Assembly (NCBI GenBank): GCA_023374025.1
Contig: SIJG01000003.1
Coordinates: 3,192,416 to 3,256,415, forward strand
From: Heterodera schachtii
Lineage: Eukaryota; Nematoda; Chromadorea; Rhabditida; Heteroderidae
Direction of reading: 5' to 3'
DNA length: 64,000 nucleotides
The position numbers and the translations under genes were made by a program. Shown in pieces: positions 54,719 through 64,000 of the stretch. The notes beneath the pieces were generated by a model, which ran no database searches, was not told the origin of the DNA, and saw only the letters and a list, made by a program, of their open reading frames with translations. The stretch's first letter is position 1. Every line of letters starts with the position of its first letter.

Positions 54719-56076
54719 TTGATAAAAAATATATTACAAATAATAATTATTAATTATTAATATAGTAAATTTATTTTTTTGGAATAAGATAAAGAAAAAA
54801 TAACTTTTTGAAAAAATAATTAATTAAACATAATATGTCAGCAGCATGCTTGGATTTGTTTGATCTTGTTTATAAGAAACGAATTAATTATTGAAAATAC
54901 GATTTCTTTTATCGATATAGAATCTCTCAACGACTTGCACCTCTTTTTATAAAATAAAATAAATGAAAATTAGCTAAAATTACAAAGCAATTAAAATTAA
55001 CAAATAAAAAATAAAATTAAAAAATGAAAAAATGAAAAAAAAGAAATTTAAAAAAATGAAACGTAGTTTAAGCAATAAAGGGGAGTCAATAATATAAACT
55101 ATGCGGTTTCAAAATTTCAAAACCAAATTTTTGCCACTTCAATCACGTAGCTTTAATACCCAAAATAAAAATAAAAAGAATTCAAATCCTAAAATTACAT
55201 ATTAAAAAACATGAAATAATGAACGCAGGCAAAGTTGCAGTTGACAGGAACCTATCTACTAGATGAAGAAGTATTGAAGCACATTAGTTAAAAAAATAAA
55301 TATATAACGAAAGAAAATAACTATTGATCGAATAAAATATTTTTTAAACATTATTTTATAAAAATTAAACAAAACAATTTGTTATAATAATTTTAATATT
55401 TTTTTCAAAAAACCCAGCAACATTTAAACTGCTTAATGTTTATAACACGAACTTATAATTTGGAAAATATATGACTTTTAAAATATAAAATATGCTTTAT
55501 CGTTGAGCAATTGAATTATCAAAATAACTCTAATACGCACTATTATCAATTTTTAATTTATGAAATAAAACTTTTAATAAAATATTATTAAAGTTCCAAT
55601 AATTAAATCAAATATAAAACTATGTAATTTAAGGGAAAAAATCAAAAAATCGATCGAATAATTTTTTTTTAATTATTTTTAAAAAAAGATAAACAATTTT
55701 TTAATAATAATTATATTTTCCAAAAAAAAATTGTTCCCGTTTATCTCTAATCCATGCTGACTGTTGTTCATTGACCTTAAATAAAAGGGTAACGTTGACT
55801 AGATCCGAACGACATTTCAACACGAGTTCGATGTACAACACAGAGGGAAGAACAGATGATAAATGATTTTTAAAATCGTAAAAATTGGAATTTAATTTAA
55901 TAAATAAAATTTGATTTAAAAAATAAATGAAATACTTAATTTTCATCAAAAAATCATTTAGATGAAAACCATTTTTCAATATAATTTATTAAACTAAAAA
56001 TAACAAAAAAAATTTTGTTTATGAATTTATAAATTTAATAAAGAAACAACTAAAAATTATCGAAATCATTTATTAT
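54719..56076. other. AT-rich region with two coding-like islands
   Basis: 54838-54960 (plus frame with one internal TGA) and 55232-55300 (plus frame QAKLQLTGTYLLDEEVLKHI after a CAG) are short islands without splice partners that I can fix. Confidence 0.3.
55701..55979 (-). CDS. Possible 92-codon ORF, unrecognised
   Basis: A minus-strand frame from ATG at 55979. Codons 40-85 come from a less AT-rich stretch (VLPSVLYIELVLKCRSDLV and following), the rest is AT-driven. There is no signal peptide and no family match. It may be one exon or chance. Confidence 0.2.
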   Translation of the reverse strand: MKNGFHLNDFLMKIKYFIYFLNQILFIKLNSNFYDFKNHLSSVLPSVLYIELVLKCRSDLVNVTLLFKVNEQQSAWIRDKREQFFFGKYNYY

Positions 56077-56669
56077 TAGGGATTCTTTTTTTAGGCACAA
56101 AAAATCGCGAAATAGGCACCTAAAAAGGCAGAAAAAAATCGCAAAATAGGCACCAAATTGGCACAAAAACCCTCAAATAGGCACTAAAATAGGCAAAAAA
56201 AATTTTTTATTAAAGCTTTTTAGGCAGCAAAACACGTAAAAATTAATCAAAAAACTTATTTTGCCCATATTTCAATTGTTTTAAAGTTGTTTTCGGTAAA
56301 AATAATTTTTTAAACCAAAATTTTTATTATGAAAAAATAATTGAATTTTGAGGATCAATTTTTGTGAAAAAAAATTTTTCAATTCTTACGGGTGTATATT
56401 TTCGAAAAATTTTCATGTCGATTCTTAGGGGTGTATTTTTAATTTTTATTGCATTTTTGGTAAGAATTGAAAAAGGCGCCAAAAATGGCGAAATAGGCAC
56501 AAAAATAGGCAAATAGGCATTAAGCACAAAAAGTCCAAAATAAGCAAAAATAGGCATTATAAAAGTCATCGTAGACACCCCAAACCAAGTGGAAAATGCT
56601 TTTTTCGTGCTTATCTAAGGTATTAAGTGCGCAGAAATTTTAGGCATTTGCCTAAAAAAAGAATCCCTA
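56077..56669. mobile_element. 593-bp hAT-like element with AAATAGGCAC motifs
   Basis: Inverted termini TAGGGATTCTTTTTTTAGGC match over 21 bases and are flanked by a perfect 8-bp duplication TTTATTAT (56069-56076 and 56670-56677). The interior consists of AAATAGGCAC-type words and TTCTTAGGGGTGTATTTTT blocks. It is non-coding. It is the intact relative of 24813-25123, which carries the same target sequence. Confidence 0.93.
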
Positions 56670-57478
56670 TTTATTATACATATATAGTAAAACAAATTCG
56701 AATTGACAAAACAATTTTACTAATTTATATTTTGAGTGCAGATTTAAGTGGAGAAGTGTACATTATTAAACAAAATATTGAAATAATAAGAGGCATAAAT
56801 AAAAGGTGAATCATCAAATAAAAATTTAATTTTTAAATTCTTGCATCAAAAAGAATAATAAACTAAATGACCAAACAAACGGGATATTCGAAGAAGTGTT
56901 TTGCGAGATTAAAAATTCAAAATATTTGGAGTTAAGCAAACAATACAATGAAGCTAACATTAAACAAGAATAATAAATAAAATTATTAAAAGAACTGAAA
57001 ATTACAAACAAAAAATTCTAACAGGAAGGATTTAAAGGAAAAAATTAATAAAATAATTGTAAAAAAAAAGAATGAATCACCACCGTTCATTAGCAGATCC
57101 AGTGAAAACGCTGGTGTTTTACGGGCCTCACTGGAAAGTCAAGAAAATAAAATTTTTCTATAATAATCTCAAATATGATTTTATAAAATTAAAATTTAAA
57201 ATAGTTTTAATAAATCTTGTAATAGAAGAAAAAATAAATGATTATTAAAATAGAACAAAATTTTAAAATGCATTGTTACTCATTAGCATACAATATTTTC
57301 TTCGGATTACTTCTTGTATATATCTATAAAAAGGATAGATAATAAAAGAAATGAAAAGAATGACGGAAATACAGAATATCCGGATCAGAATTTTCAAATA
57401 AAACCTGAAAAATGTAAAATTATTGCGTAATATTCAATTAACAAAACACTAATTTAAAATAAATTTTTAATTTACTGA
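56670..57478. other. AT-rich, one island
   Basis: 57070-57145 is a balanced patch open on both strands (plus: MNHHRSLADPVKTLVFYG). No gene call. Confidence 0.3.
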
Positions 57479-57692
57479 AACCCGTCATTAAAATCTTCTA
57501 ATCTATTGATTAAAAGTCAAAAATAGTAAAATAAAATGTGATTTCGATATTATAAAAAGTAAAATAAAACAAAAAATAAACTACAAATGATAATAATTAA
57601 AAATCCATAAAAAATTGTAAAGTGTTCGTCATGAAAAAGTAAAAAATGCAGTTATTTAGCATTATCTACGACAAACAACTTGTATGACTTTA

Positions 57693-57838
57693 AATCAAGA
57701 ATTTATTATAAGATGTTCAGCCCACCCGCTCCATCCATTTCGGAAGCATTTCTGCTCCGATCACTTTGGCCATCTCCACCCAACCACCAAACAATGAATT
57801 GCCTGCCCAAGCAATCAAGAATTTATTATAACATGTTC
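57693..57838. repeat. 94-bp GC-balanced island between 26-bp direct repeats
   Basis: AATCAAGAATTTATTATAA plus NATGTTC occurs at 57693-57718 and 57813-57838 with one mismatch. The enclosed 57719-57812 is much less AT-rich and is open on the minus strand for about 30 codons (NSLFGGWVEMAKVIGAEM and following). It looks like a small insertion with a target duplication. Confidence 0.6.
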
Positions 57839-58566
57839 TATTAGACTAAAATAATAAACAAATAATTATTATTTATTCAAAAGCTCGAACAGTAATTTAT
57901 AAAAGATGGAACAGTAATTTCTTCAGTAGTTAAAATGTTTAACAAATAAAGGCCAAACTAAAATTAAAAAATTAAACAAAATATCTAAATTTTTAAAAGT
58001 TTTTCAAAAAATGATAGGTATTATTATAGAAAATAAATTAGTTAAAAAATATTTTCATACATAAATTGCTCAACACGAAAGATATTGTCACGCAAGCGAG
58101 AAATAATCCTTTGCAATGAAACCAAAAAATGACATATTTAAAAAATTAATAATGCTTATTATAATAAAAAAAAATAAAGTAATTTATAATATAAAGAAAC
58201 ACCAAAAAATAAAAAAATAATAATTTAATGACATAGATTTAATCTGTCAGATTGCAGCTGCATCTGCCGGATTTAGATGACCAAGAGATAAATTGGGCAT
58301 CTTTTTGCGCTATATATTCCCACATGGTTCATGATAACATTTCTTTAATGTGTCACCAAAATACTGATAAATATATAAAATTAATATAAAAAAACAGAAA
58401 CTAAATGAAAAATTTATACTAAGTAAATAAAATAAAAAAATGCAAATTATTCAATTATAGAAATTTTTTAAATTTCATTTCAAACTAATTAATTCATAAA
58501 TAAATAAAATTTGATTTTGCCTAAAATTAAATCCAAATCTGAATGGATGCGCGAGTGGGTCAACAG

Positions 58567-59245
58567 CAGTGCTGCATGCAACTGTATTTGCAATTACGGA
58601 AATCCGTAATCTGTAATTACGGCAATTTTCTCAGTAACGGAGATCCGTCATCCGTAATTAAGGGGGTCCAAAAACCCCTACGATTTCCCGTAATCCGCAA
58701 TCCGTAATTTTCAAAAATGAATTTTTTGTCAGAATTTTTGGAATTTTTTTTTAATAGTGACTTAATAAAAATCAAAAAAACAGATTTCGGGATGCTTTTT
58801 CTTTATTTTTTAATTCAATTTTAAAAAGAAATTATAATTTTTTGTGAATTTTCATAAAATGAGTAAAAAATAGGCTCGACCAAAAACGGATGCCTCTACT
58901 TTCTAGACGAAATACCCAAATTAAGGTGTAACCTTAATAACAACAAATTTAAAAATAAATCTGTTTTTTAATTCCTAAATAAATCGAAATACGGGTAACC
59001 AGCCCATTTTAATAAAAATAGAAATTTGTTTTATAAAAATAATCTTAAAGAAATTGTCTCGAAAAATAATTCAAAAGTCAAATTACGGATCAAAATTACG
59101 GAAAAATCCCAAAAATCCGTAAACCATAACCTCTAATTCTTATTTGTTATGATTTTTGTGCATATTTGGTGCATATTTCACGACTTTATTTGCATATTTA
59201 TGCGCATATTTTGGCAATTTTTCGTGCATGTTTATGACAGCCCTG
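58567..59245. mobile_element. Composite hAT-like remnant with AATTACGG repeats
   Basis: The left end CAGTGCTGCATGCAAC and the right end, read in reverse, CAGGGCTGTCATAAAC are alignable inverted termini. The flanks GTCAACAG and ATCATTAG agree at 5 of 8. The left interior has many ATTACGG / TCCGTAAT words; the right interior has ATATGCGC / ATATTTGGTGC words, so two elements may be fused. Confidence 0.45.
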
Positions 59246-60584
59246 ATCATTAGATATATTATAAAATTTTAAAATAATAAACAAACAGAATTAATTCATA
59301 ATTAAAAAACAAACACATATTGGAAATAATTTTAATAATTATAATCACCAAGCACGCTTTAAATATAAGATCCATATACAAATATTGAAATTAGATGCTT
59401 GCAAAGAATATATTCTTTCTTACAAATAAAAAATAATTAAGATGTTTTGAAATTCCTGATAATATAGACACAACCAAATGAAAAATATTTATCAAAAAAT
59501 TGATAGTTAAAGTTTTTCGTAATTTTTTTATTTATGAATGTCAAAAAAAAAAGTTTTTTTTTATGAATAACGACGTTTTTACTGAAATCCGGCATTAAAA
59601 TCTCCTAATCTATGGATTAAAAGTCCAAAATAGTAAAATAAGATGTGATTTCGATATTATAAAAAAAAATAAAACAAAAAATAAACATTGGTTACACTAA
59701 AATATCAAAGGCAAATTTATTCGACATTTTGATACTAAATAAATATAGCCATTACAAATGATAAAAATTTATTTAATTTCTAAAAGCTAAAAAATTAAAG
59801 CAAAATATGAAACTTTTTAAAAGTTTTTCAAAAATGAATAGGTATTATTATAGAAAATAAATTAGTTAAAATATATTTTCATGCATAAATTGCTCATTTG
59901 TCAGCACGAGAACACGAAAAATATTGACACGGAAGCGAGAAATGATCCCTTGCACGGAAACCAAAAAATAATACAGAAACTAAATGAATAAATTTAAACA
60001 AAGAAAATAAAGTAAAATTAAATAAAAAATGCAAATTATTTAATTATAGAAGAAATTTTTTATTTCATTTGAAAGTAATTAATTCTAAAATAAATTATTA
60101 CAAAAAATCAATAATTAATAGAGAAGATAAAATAATAAAAAGAACTAAATTTAGACACATCCATTTCAAACTAATCTTGGTGACAAAAGTACATACAGAT
60201 TACAGATGATGCGTGAAATCATGCAAATAAAATACACAACGCAGAAAATATAACAGAGACATGGATTAAATATCCACATAAATTAAAAAACAACACATAT
60301 TGGAAATAAGTTAATTAGAGCAATTGGTATAATTTTTAAAACCTTAATAATAAATCACAAGCAAGCTTTAAATATAAATTTATATACAAATATTTAAATA
60401 CAAATAAAAAAGAATGAAGATATATTGAGATTTCTGAAAATTTATGGTATTACATAAATAGACACACAAAATGAAAAATATTATATCAAAAATTGAAAGT
60501 TAAAAATTTTCGTATTTTTTTTATTTATGAATGTTAAGTTCTTTTTTATATTTATGAACATTATTTTTCAAAATTGTTAAATCA

Positions 60585-60885
60585 TGTCTTATGGGAGTTT
60601 TTGGCATCTCAAACAAATTTTTTTCCACTTGGTTTTCGGCTCTATATATAAAGTGCCTATTTTTGTAGCCTTTAAGTTTCTCTATTTCCTTGCAAAAAAA
60701 AGTTATGGACGAAAATATTCAATTTTTATAATTTTCGTTCATAATTTGTTTTTTGAAATAGTAACCTGAAGGATATTGAATTATACAAAAAATGTTTAAT
60801 TCATTTTACTTTGACAAATGTCATTACGATTTTTTGTCGAAAAACAGTACGAATCGGGGCAGTACGATATGGGTTTTAGTCCATT
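60585..60885. repeat. Remnant of the CCCAACTCGTACT foldback family
   Basis: 60780-60880 matches the right arm of the foldback at 5389 (AATGTTTAATT, TTACGATTTTTTGTC, AAAACAGTACGA, GGGGCAGTACGA). The left arm has decayed to about 60600-60700. Confidence 0.6.
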
Positions 60886-60945
60886 CTAAGCCAAAAACTA
60901 CAGAATTTTGTCCAAACTTTGACTGTAAACCTTAAATTTTATTTA

Positions 60946-61122
60946 ATGGAAGAGGTCGGACCGGCAGATTATTGTATCGATTATAATATGCAGAAACGCG
61001 CACCTTTGCTTAAAAGATATAAAATTTGCATTTTATGTAGTAACTTTGAAGTAACGTATTTGTTAATTTTAGGACTAGGATTTTTGGTTTTAATAATTTG
61101 CCCTATTTTTCTGAAAAAATAG
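60946..61122 (+). CDS. Possible 58-residue single-pass membrane protein
   Basis: From ATG at 60946: a polar start (MEEVGPADYCIDYNMQKRAP), two close cysteines (CILC), then a strong transmembrane segment (TYLLILGLGFLVLIICPIF) ending in lysines and a stop. The GC-balanced first half and the sharp hydrophobic helix favour a real coding region. It may be one exon of a longer gene or a micro-protein. No family was recognised. It starts just downstream of a foldback remnant. Confidence 0.35.
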   Translation: MEEVGPADYCIDYNMQKRAPLLKRYKICILCSNFEVTYLLILGLGFLVLIICPIFLKK

Positions 61123-61179
61123 CATTTACATAAGAAGCACGAAATTTGCTCGTTGCCAAAGAAATGTCCATAATTTGGT

Positions 61180-61975
61180 ACTAAATGTAATGCCCGAACA
61201 GGGACAATTATATTAAAATGATTAAATACTATTTTCATTAAATTTTATCTTTATATAAGGTTTTGAAAATCTAAAAGAGAGTAAATTTTATATTTTTTCC
61301 ACATCTTCTATATTGCCCGATTCATTGTCGGCAAAAATCAAATTCCATTTAAATTATCTTACCTACACAAAATAGATTAACTAAAAAAAAATTTTTTTTT
61401 TTAATTGAAATATAAAAGATTATAGAAGATCTTATTGATTACATATAAGATAATATTAATTTAAAAATTAAATATAAATAAAAAGCTTAAAGTAAAATAA
61501 ATTTAAATTTGTACATGAACCAAAGCAATAAGACATAGAGATTTTATATAAAACGGAAGAAATACATTTACCAATTAATATTTAACGAACATTCCTTTTT
61601 AACAATGGTAAATAATCATTTTCGTGCAAATCTGTTATTGATTCTGAACGTGTGCGGACCGCAGCAAAAGCACGAACTGCTTGAAAAAATTTTGGAAAAA
61701 TATCAATGTAATACCCGAACAGTGAAAATTATTTTAAAATGATTAAATCCTATTTTCATTAAATTTTATCTTTTTCTAAATAGATTAATTTAAATATTTT
61801 AATATTTTAATGAAACTCATTTTTATCGAAATATAAGCATAGAGCTTATGGATTACATATAAGAAAAAATAAATAATAAATAAAGCTTAAAGTACAATAA
61901 ATTTAGATTTATAACTGGATCAAAGCAAATACGACATAGATTATATGAAATGGCAAGAAATACATTACTTTTGAA
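61180..61975. repeat. Local tandem duplication
   Basis: 61185-61255 matches 61703-61770 (TGTAATRCCCGAACAG, then ATGATTAAAT and TTTTCATTAAATTTTATCTT). 61430-61590 matches 61835-61975 (GATTACATATAAGA, AAGCTTAAAGTA and the rest). The more 5' parts, 61130-61190 and 61655-61705, share AAGCACGAA and may be diverged exons. Confidence 0.65.
61605..61742 (+). CDS. Possible 45-residue ORF or exon
   Basis: ATG at 61605 opens MVNNHFRANLLLILNVCGPQ, followed by KHELLEKILEKYQ. A GTAATACC right after TATCAAT could be a donor; the same GTAATRCCCG start is kept in the duplicate at 61190. It may be a short secreted or anchored peptide. Not recognised. Confidence 0.3.
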   Translation: MVNNHFRANLLLILNVCGPQQKHELLEKILEKYQCNTRTVKIILK

Positions 61976-64000
61976 GTTAATAAAATAATTTGGTTTTAAA
62001 TGTTTAATCAATTTTAATGTGTAATAAATTATTTTAGATTAAACAAATAACATATTTAACGAAAACATTTTATTTGCTCAAATTTATTTTATTAACTGTT
62101 TTATATTTAAACAATTTTGGCATTTTATTAATTTCTAACATGAATTAAAAGTTAAAGCTTTATAAACTTATAATACCAATTAAGAACATAATAGAAAGAA
62201 TTTCAAAAACATAATTTATATTAAATTGTAAAAGTAAAAAAATTTGAAACAAATTAATCATTATTTTAAATTAAAAAAAGATAACAAATTGGAAATAAAT
62301 TATCTAATAATGAAGAATATTGTTTGCTTCACTTGCTGAATTTATGGACAAAAATAGTAGATTATTTAATTCAGGCCGATTAAATTAAGTTAAAAATACA
62401 ATATATTTAATCTTTTATGCCAAAAAATTAATGTGATAAATGGATTTAAATTTCAGCAAAACTTTAAACAAAAATTTTATAAAGAGAAAAATAAATAAAT
62501 TTTGGGGATTAATTTGTGCGAATCTTTCAATTCCTATTTTGAAATTTTTCGGGTCATTCTTAAGATCGTTTTATTATATTTTTATTAGGATTTTTCCAAA
62601 AATTCTGAAAATAGGCGCCAATTTTAGGTATTTTCCTAACAATCCCAGCCTTAATAATTAAATATGTTATTTAATTAATACTTTTATAATGTCAAAGACA
62701 TAAAATGAAAATTTATTTTTATATTAAATAATTTAATTTCTTCTAGACGAGATCGAAAATATCAAAAAGATTAAATTTTCTATTATCTCTTCAAGCAGTA
62801 CTACATAATAAATTACTAAATATTTATATGTTTTCATCAGTATCCTAAAGAAAAACTGAAATAAATCATTTTATGGCAGAACAATTTTGAAAATAAATAT
62901 AACATTTAAGTTATTCATAATCAAAAGATAACTTTAAATATTTAAAAATAATTTCTATAAATATTAAATCGTTCCTAATAATGAATTCAAATAAAAAAAA
63001 CTACAACAATTACACAAATGAATTAGAATATATTTTCATAATTTACGACTAATAACATTAGTTTAAAGTCAATCTTAAAATAAATAAAACTTTAAAAAAT
63101 TAATCTAAATTAGTAAATAAAATTTCGTTGGCAAATTGCAAAATAAAAAATAAAAGAGGAATAAACTTCATATATACATATAAATATGGTATTATTTAGT
63201 TGTTGAACAAAAATCATGCGGATTATATCAACATTATGGAATATTCATAATTAAAAAAAATTATAAATTCGAAAAATTAATAAATAATAAAAATTATGAA
63301 ATTTAAATATTTTAAGTTCAAGATATTCAATTAAATAAATTATTTAAATAAAAAGATTAGAAGCAAAAATATTTTATAAACAAAAAATCATTCTCAACCA
63401 ATTTTAAAAAATAACGAAAAAAAATAAGAAAAAAATACACAAATTAAATGAAAATTATAATCGCTTTACCTAATTAAATAAGTATTAACAACATTCTTCC
63501 CAATGCGCTGCGGCGTTCAAAATCATCATATTGGTGAAATGGAGGTCATTTTACTCTGCACTGGCCAAATGCTAATTGCGTTCCAGGGGCCAAATGACCC
63601 TGAAGATATTCAAAAAAAACAGAAAAACTAGATATTTAGAAAGGGATAATAAATAAAATAATCAATAAAAACAGTTTGGCAAAGAGTTGATTTTAAAAGA
63701 ATACAAAATGAACAACCTAATTTAACATATTCAGACCAAAAAATGAAATTCCTTAACATATAAATTTATTTGCAATTAAAAAGAGGGACAGAACACCTAA
63801 AAGTTTATAAAATTTCCGAGCTGATATTCAAAAAAATTATTAAAAAATCATAGTTCTTAAAATAAAGCGTTATTTTACATTATATGATAAAAAATAAAAT
63901 GAAAACAAGGAGTACATCACAAAATAAAATTATATGTTAAAGAAAAAACATTCCTCAGCAAAAAAGAGAATAGCCTGAAGTCCCGAGCGAGAGAATTTAA
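61976..64000. other. AT-rich end of window
   Basis: 62510-62650 is a remnant of the AAATAGGCAC / TTCTTAGG-type hAT-like family (GAAAATAGGCGCCAATTTTAGG). 63500-63605 is a GC-balanced island that is open on the plus strand from ATG (MRCGVQNHHIGEMEVILLC), and open on the minus strand after a good TATCTTCAG acceptor for 18 codons. Nothing else was seen. Confidence 0.35.

Larger units (their letters stand above)
57479..60540. repeat. Older local duplication
   Basis: 57479-57600 matches 59578-59690 (GGATTAAAAGTCCAAAATAG); 57960-58140 matches 59790-59970 (GGTATTATTATAGAAAATAA, then GCGAGAAATGATCC); 58380-58510 matches 59970-60110; 59278-59560 matches 60284-60540. All are in direct orientation and more diverged than the 9-kb duplication. 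No gene inside. Confidence 0.7.

Noticed and set aside
62440..62661. 73-codon plus-strand ORF
   Set aside because: Its second half is a remnant of the AAATAGGCAC-type repeat, the first is AT-driven sequence.
54838..63605. Reassigned code with TGA read as Trp (mitochondrial-like DNA)
   Set aside because: Two islands read well with TGA as Trp, but others use TAA/TAG inside equally good frames, both strands are open, and no mitochondrial gene is recognisable.

Overview
This is eukaryotic, very AT-rich, repeat-dominated DNA, most likely from a nematode. The evidence is introns of about 41-61 bases with TTTNAG-like 3' ends, an adenylosuccinate lyase exon closest to nematode sequences as I remember them, a nematode-style 7TM receptor tail, a pogo-type transposase with tiny introns, and short secreted-protein genes. 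Nothing looks bacterial: there are no long ORFs, operons or ribosome binding sites. Species is not determinable from the window alone.

Layout. 1-750 holds a broken adenylosuccinate lyase exon. 753-5990 is a stack of nested mobile elements: one hAT-like element (753-) is split by a 4.5-kb hAT-like element (873-5366, perfect 8-bp target duplication). That element is itself invaded by two smaller hAT-like elements with perfect 8-bp duplications, a probable third one, and a large foldback. 6339-13585 is a satellite array of about 57 copies of a 126/127-bp unit, bracketed by related GTGACGAAA-repeat sequence. 14.3-18.0 kb holds an orphan hAT-like end, a complete 485-bp hAT-like element and two decayed copies of a gene family with a signal peptide followed by helix-turn-helix-like modules. 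18.7-23.2 kb is the best genic region: a small minus-strand gene and, head to head with it, a ten-exon secreted-protein gene of about 440 residues. 24-29 kb carries a possible exon, a small hAT-like element, a foldback, a secreted cysteine-rich peptide gene (minus) and the tail of a 7TM receptor.

29.8-50.2 kb is a direct segmental duplication (copy A 29774-39062, copy B 40236-50152). Comparing the copies gives natural 'empty sites': a 384-bp foldback sits only in A, and an 817-bp element with ACAYTTGCGGCG-repeat arms and an 8-bp target duplication sits only in B. B also has a pogo-transposase fragment that replaced about 450 bp. 50-64 kb is extremely AT-rich with a few short islands of balanced composition, a foldback (54.3-54.7 kb), another perfect hAT-like element (56077-56669), older duplications and two possible tiny genes.

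The strongest themes are (i) many unrelated-looking non-autonomous DNA elements that share internal building blocks (a GC-rich palindrome, tRNA-like Pol III boxes, a core motif near TATCATTCGATAGC), and (ii) small AT-biased genes for secreted proteins, one family of which has decayed to pseudogenes.
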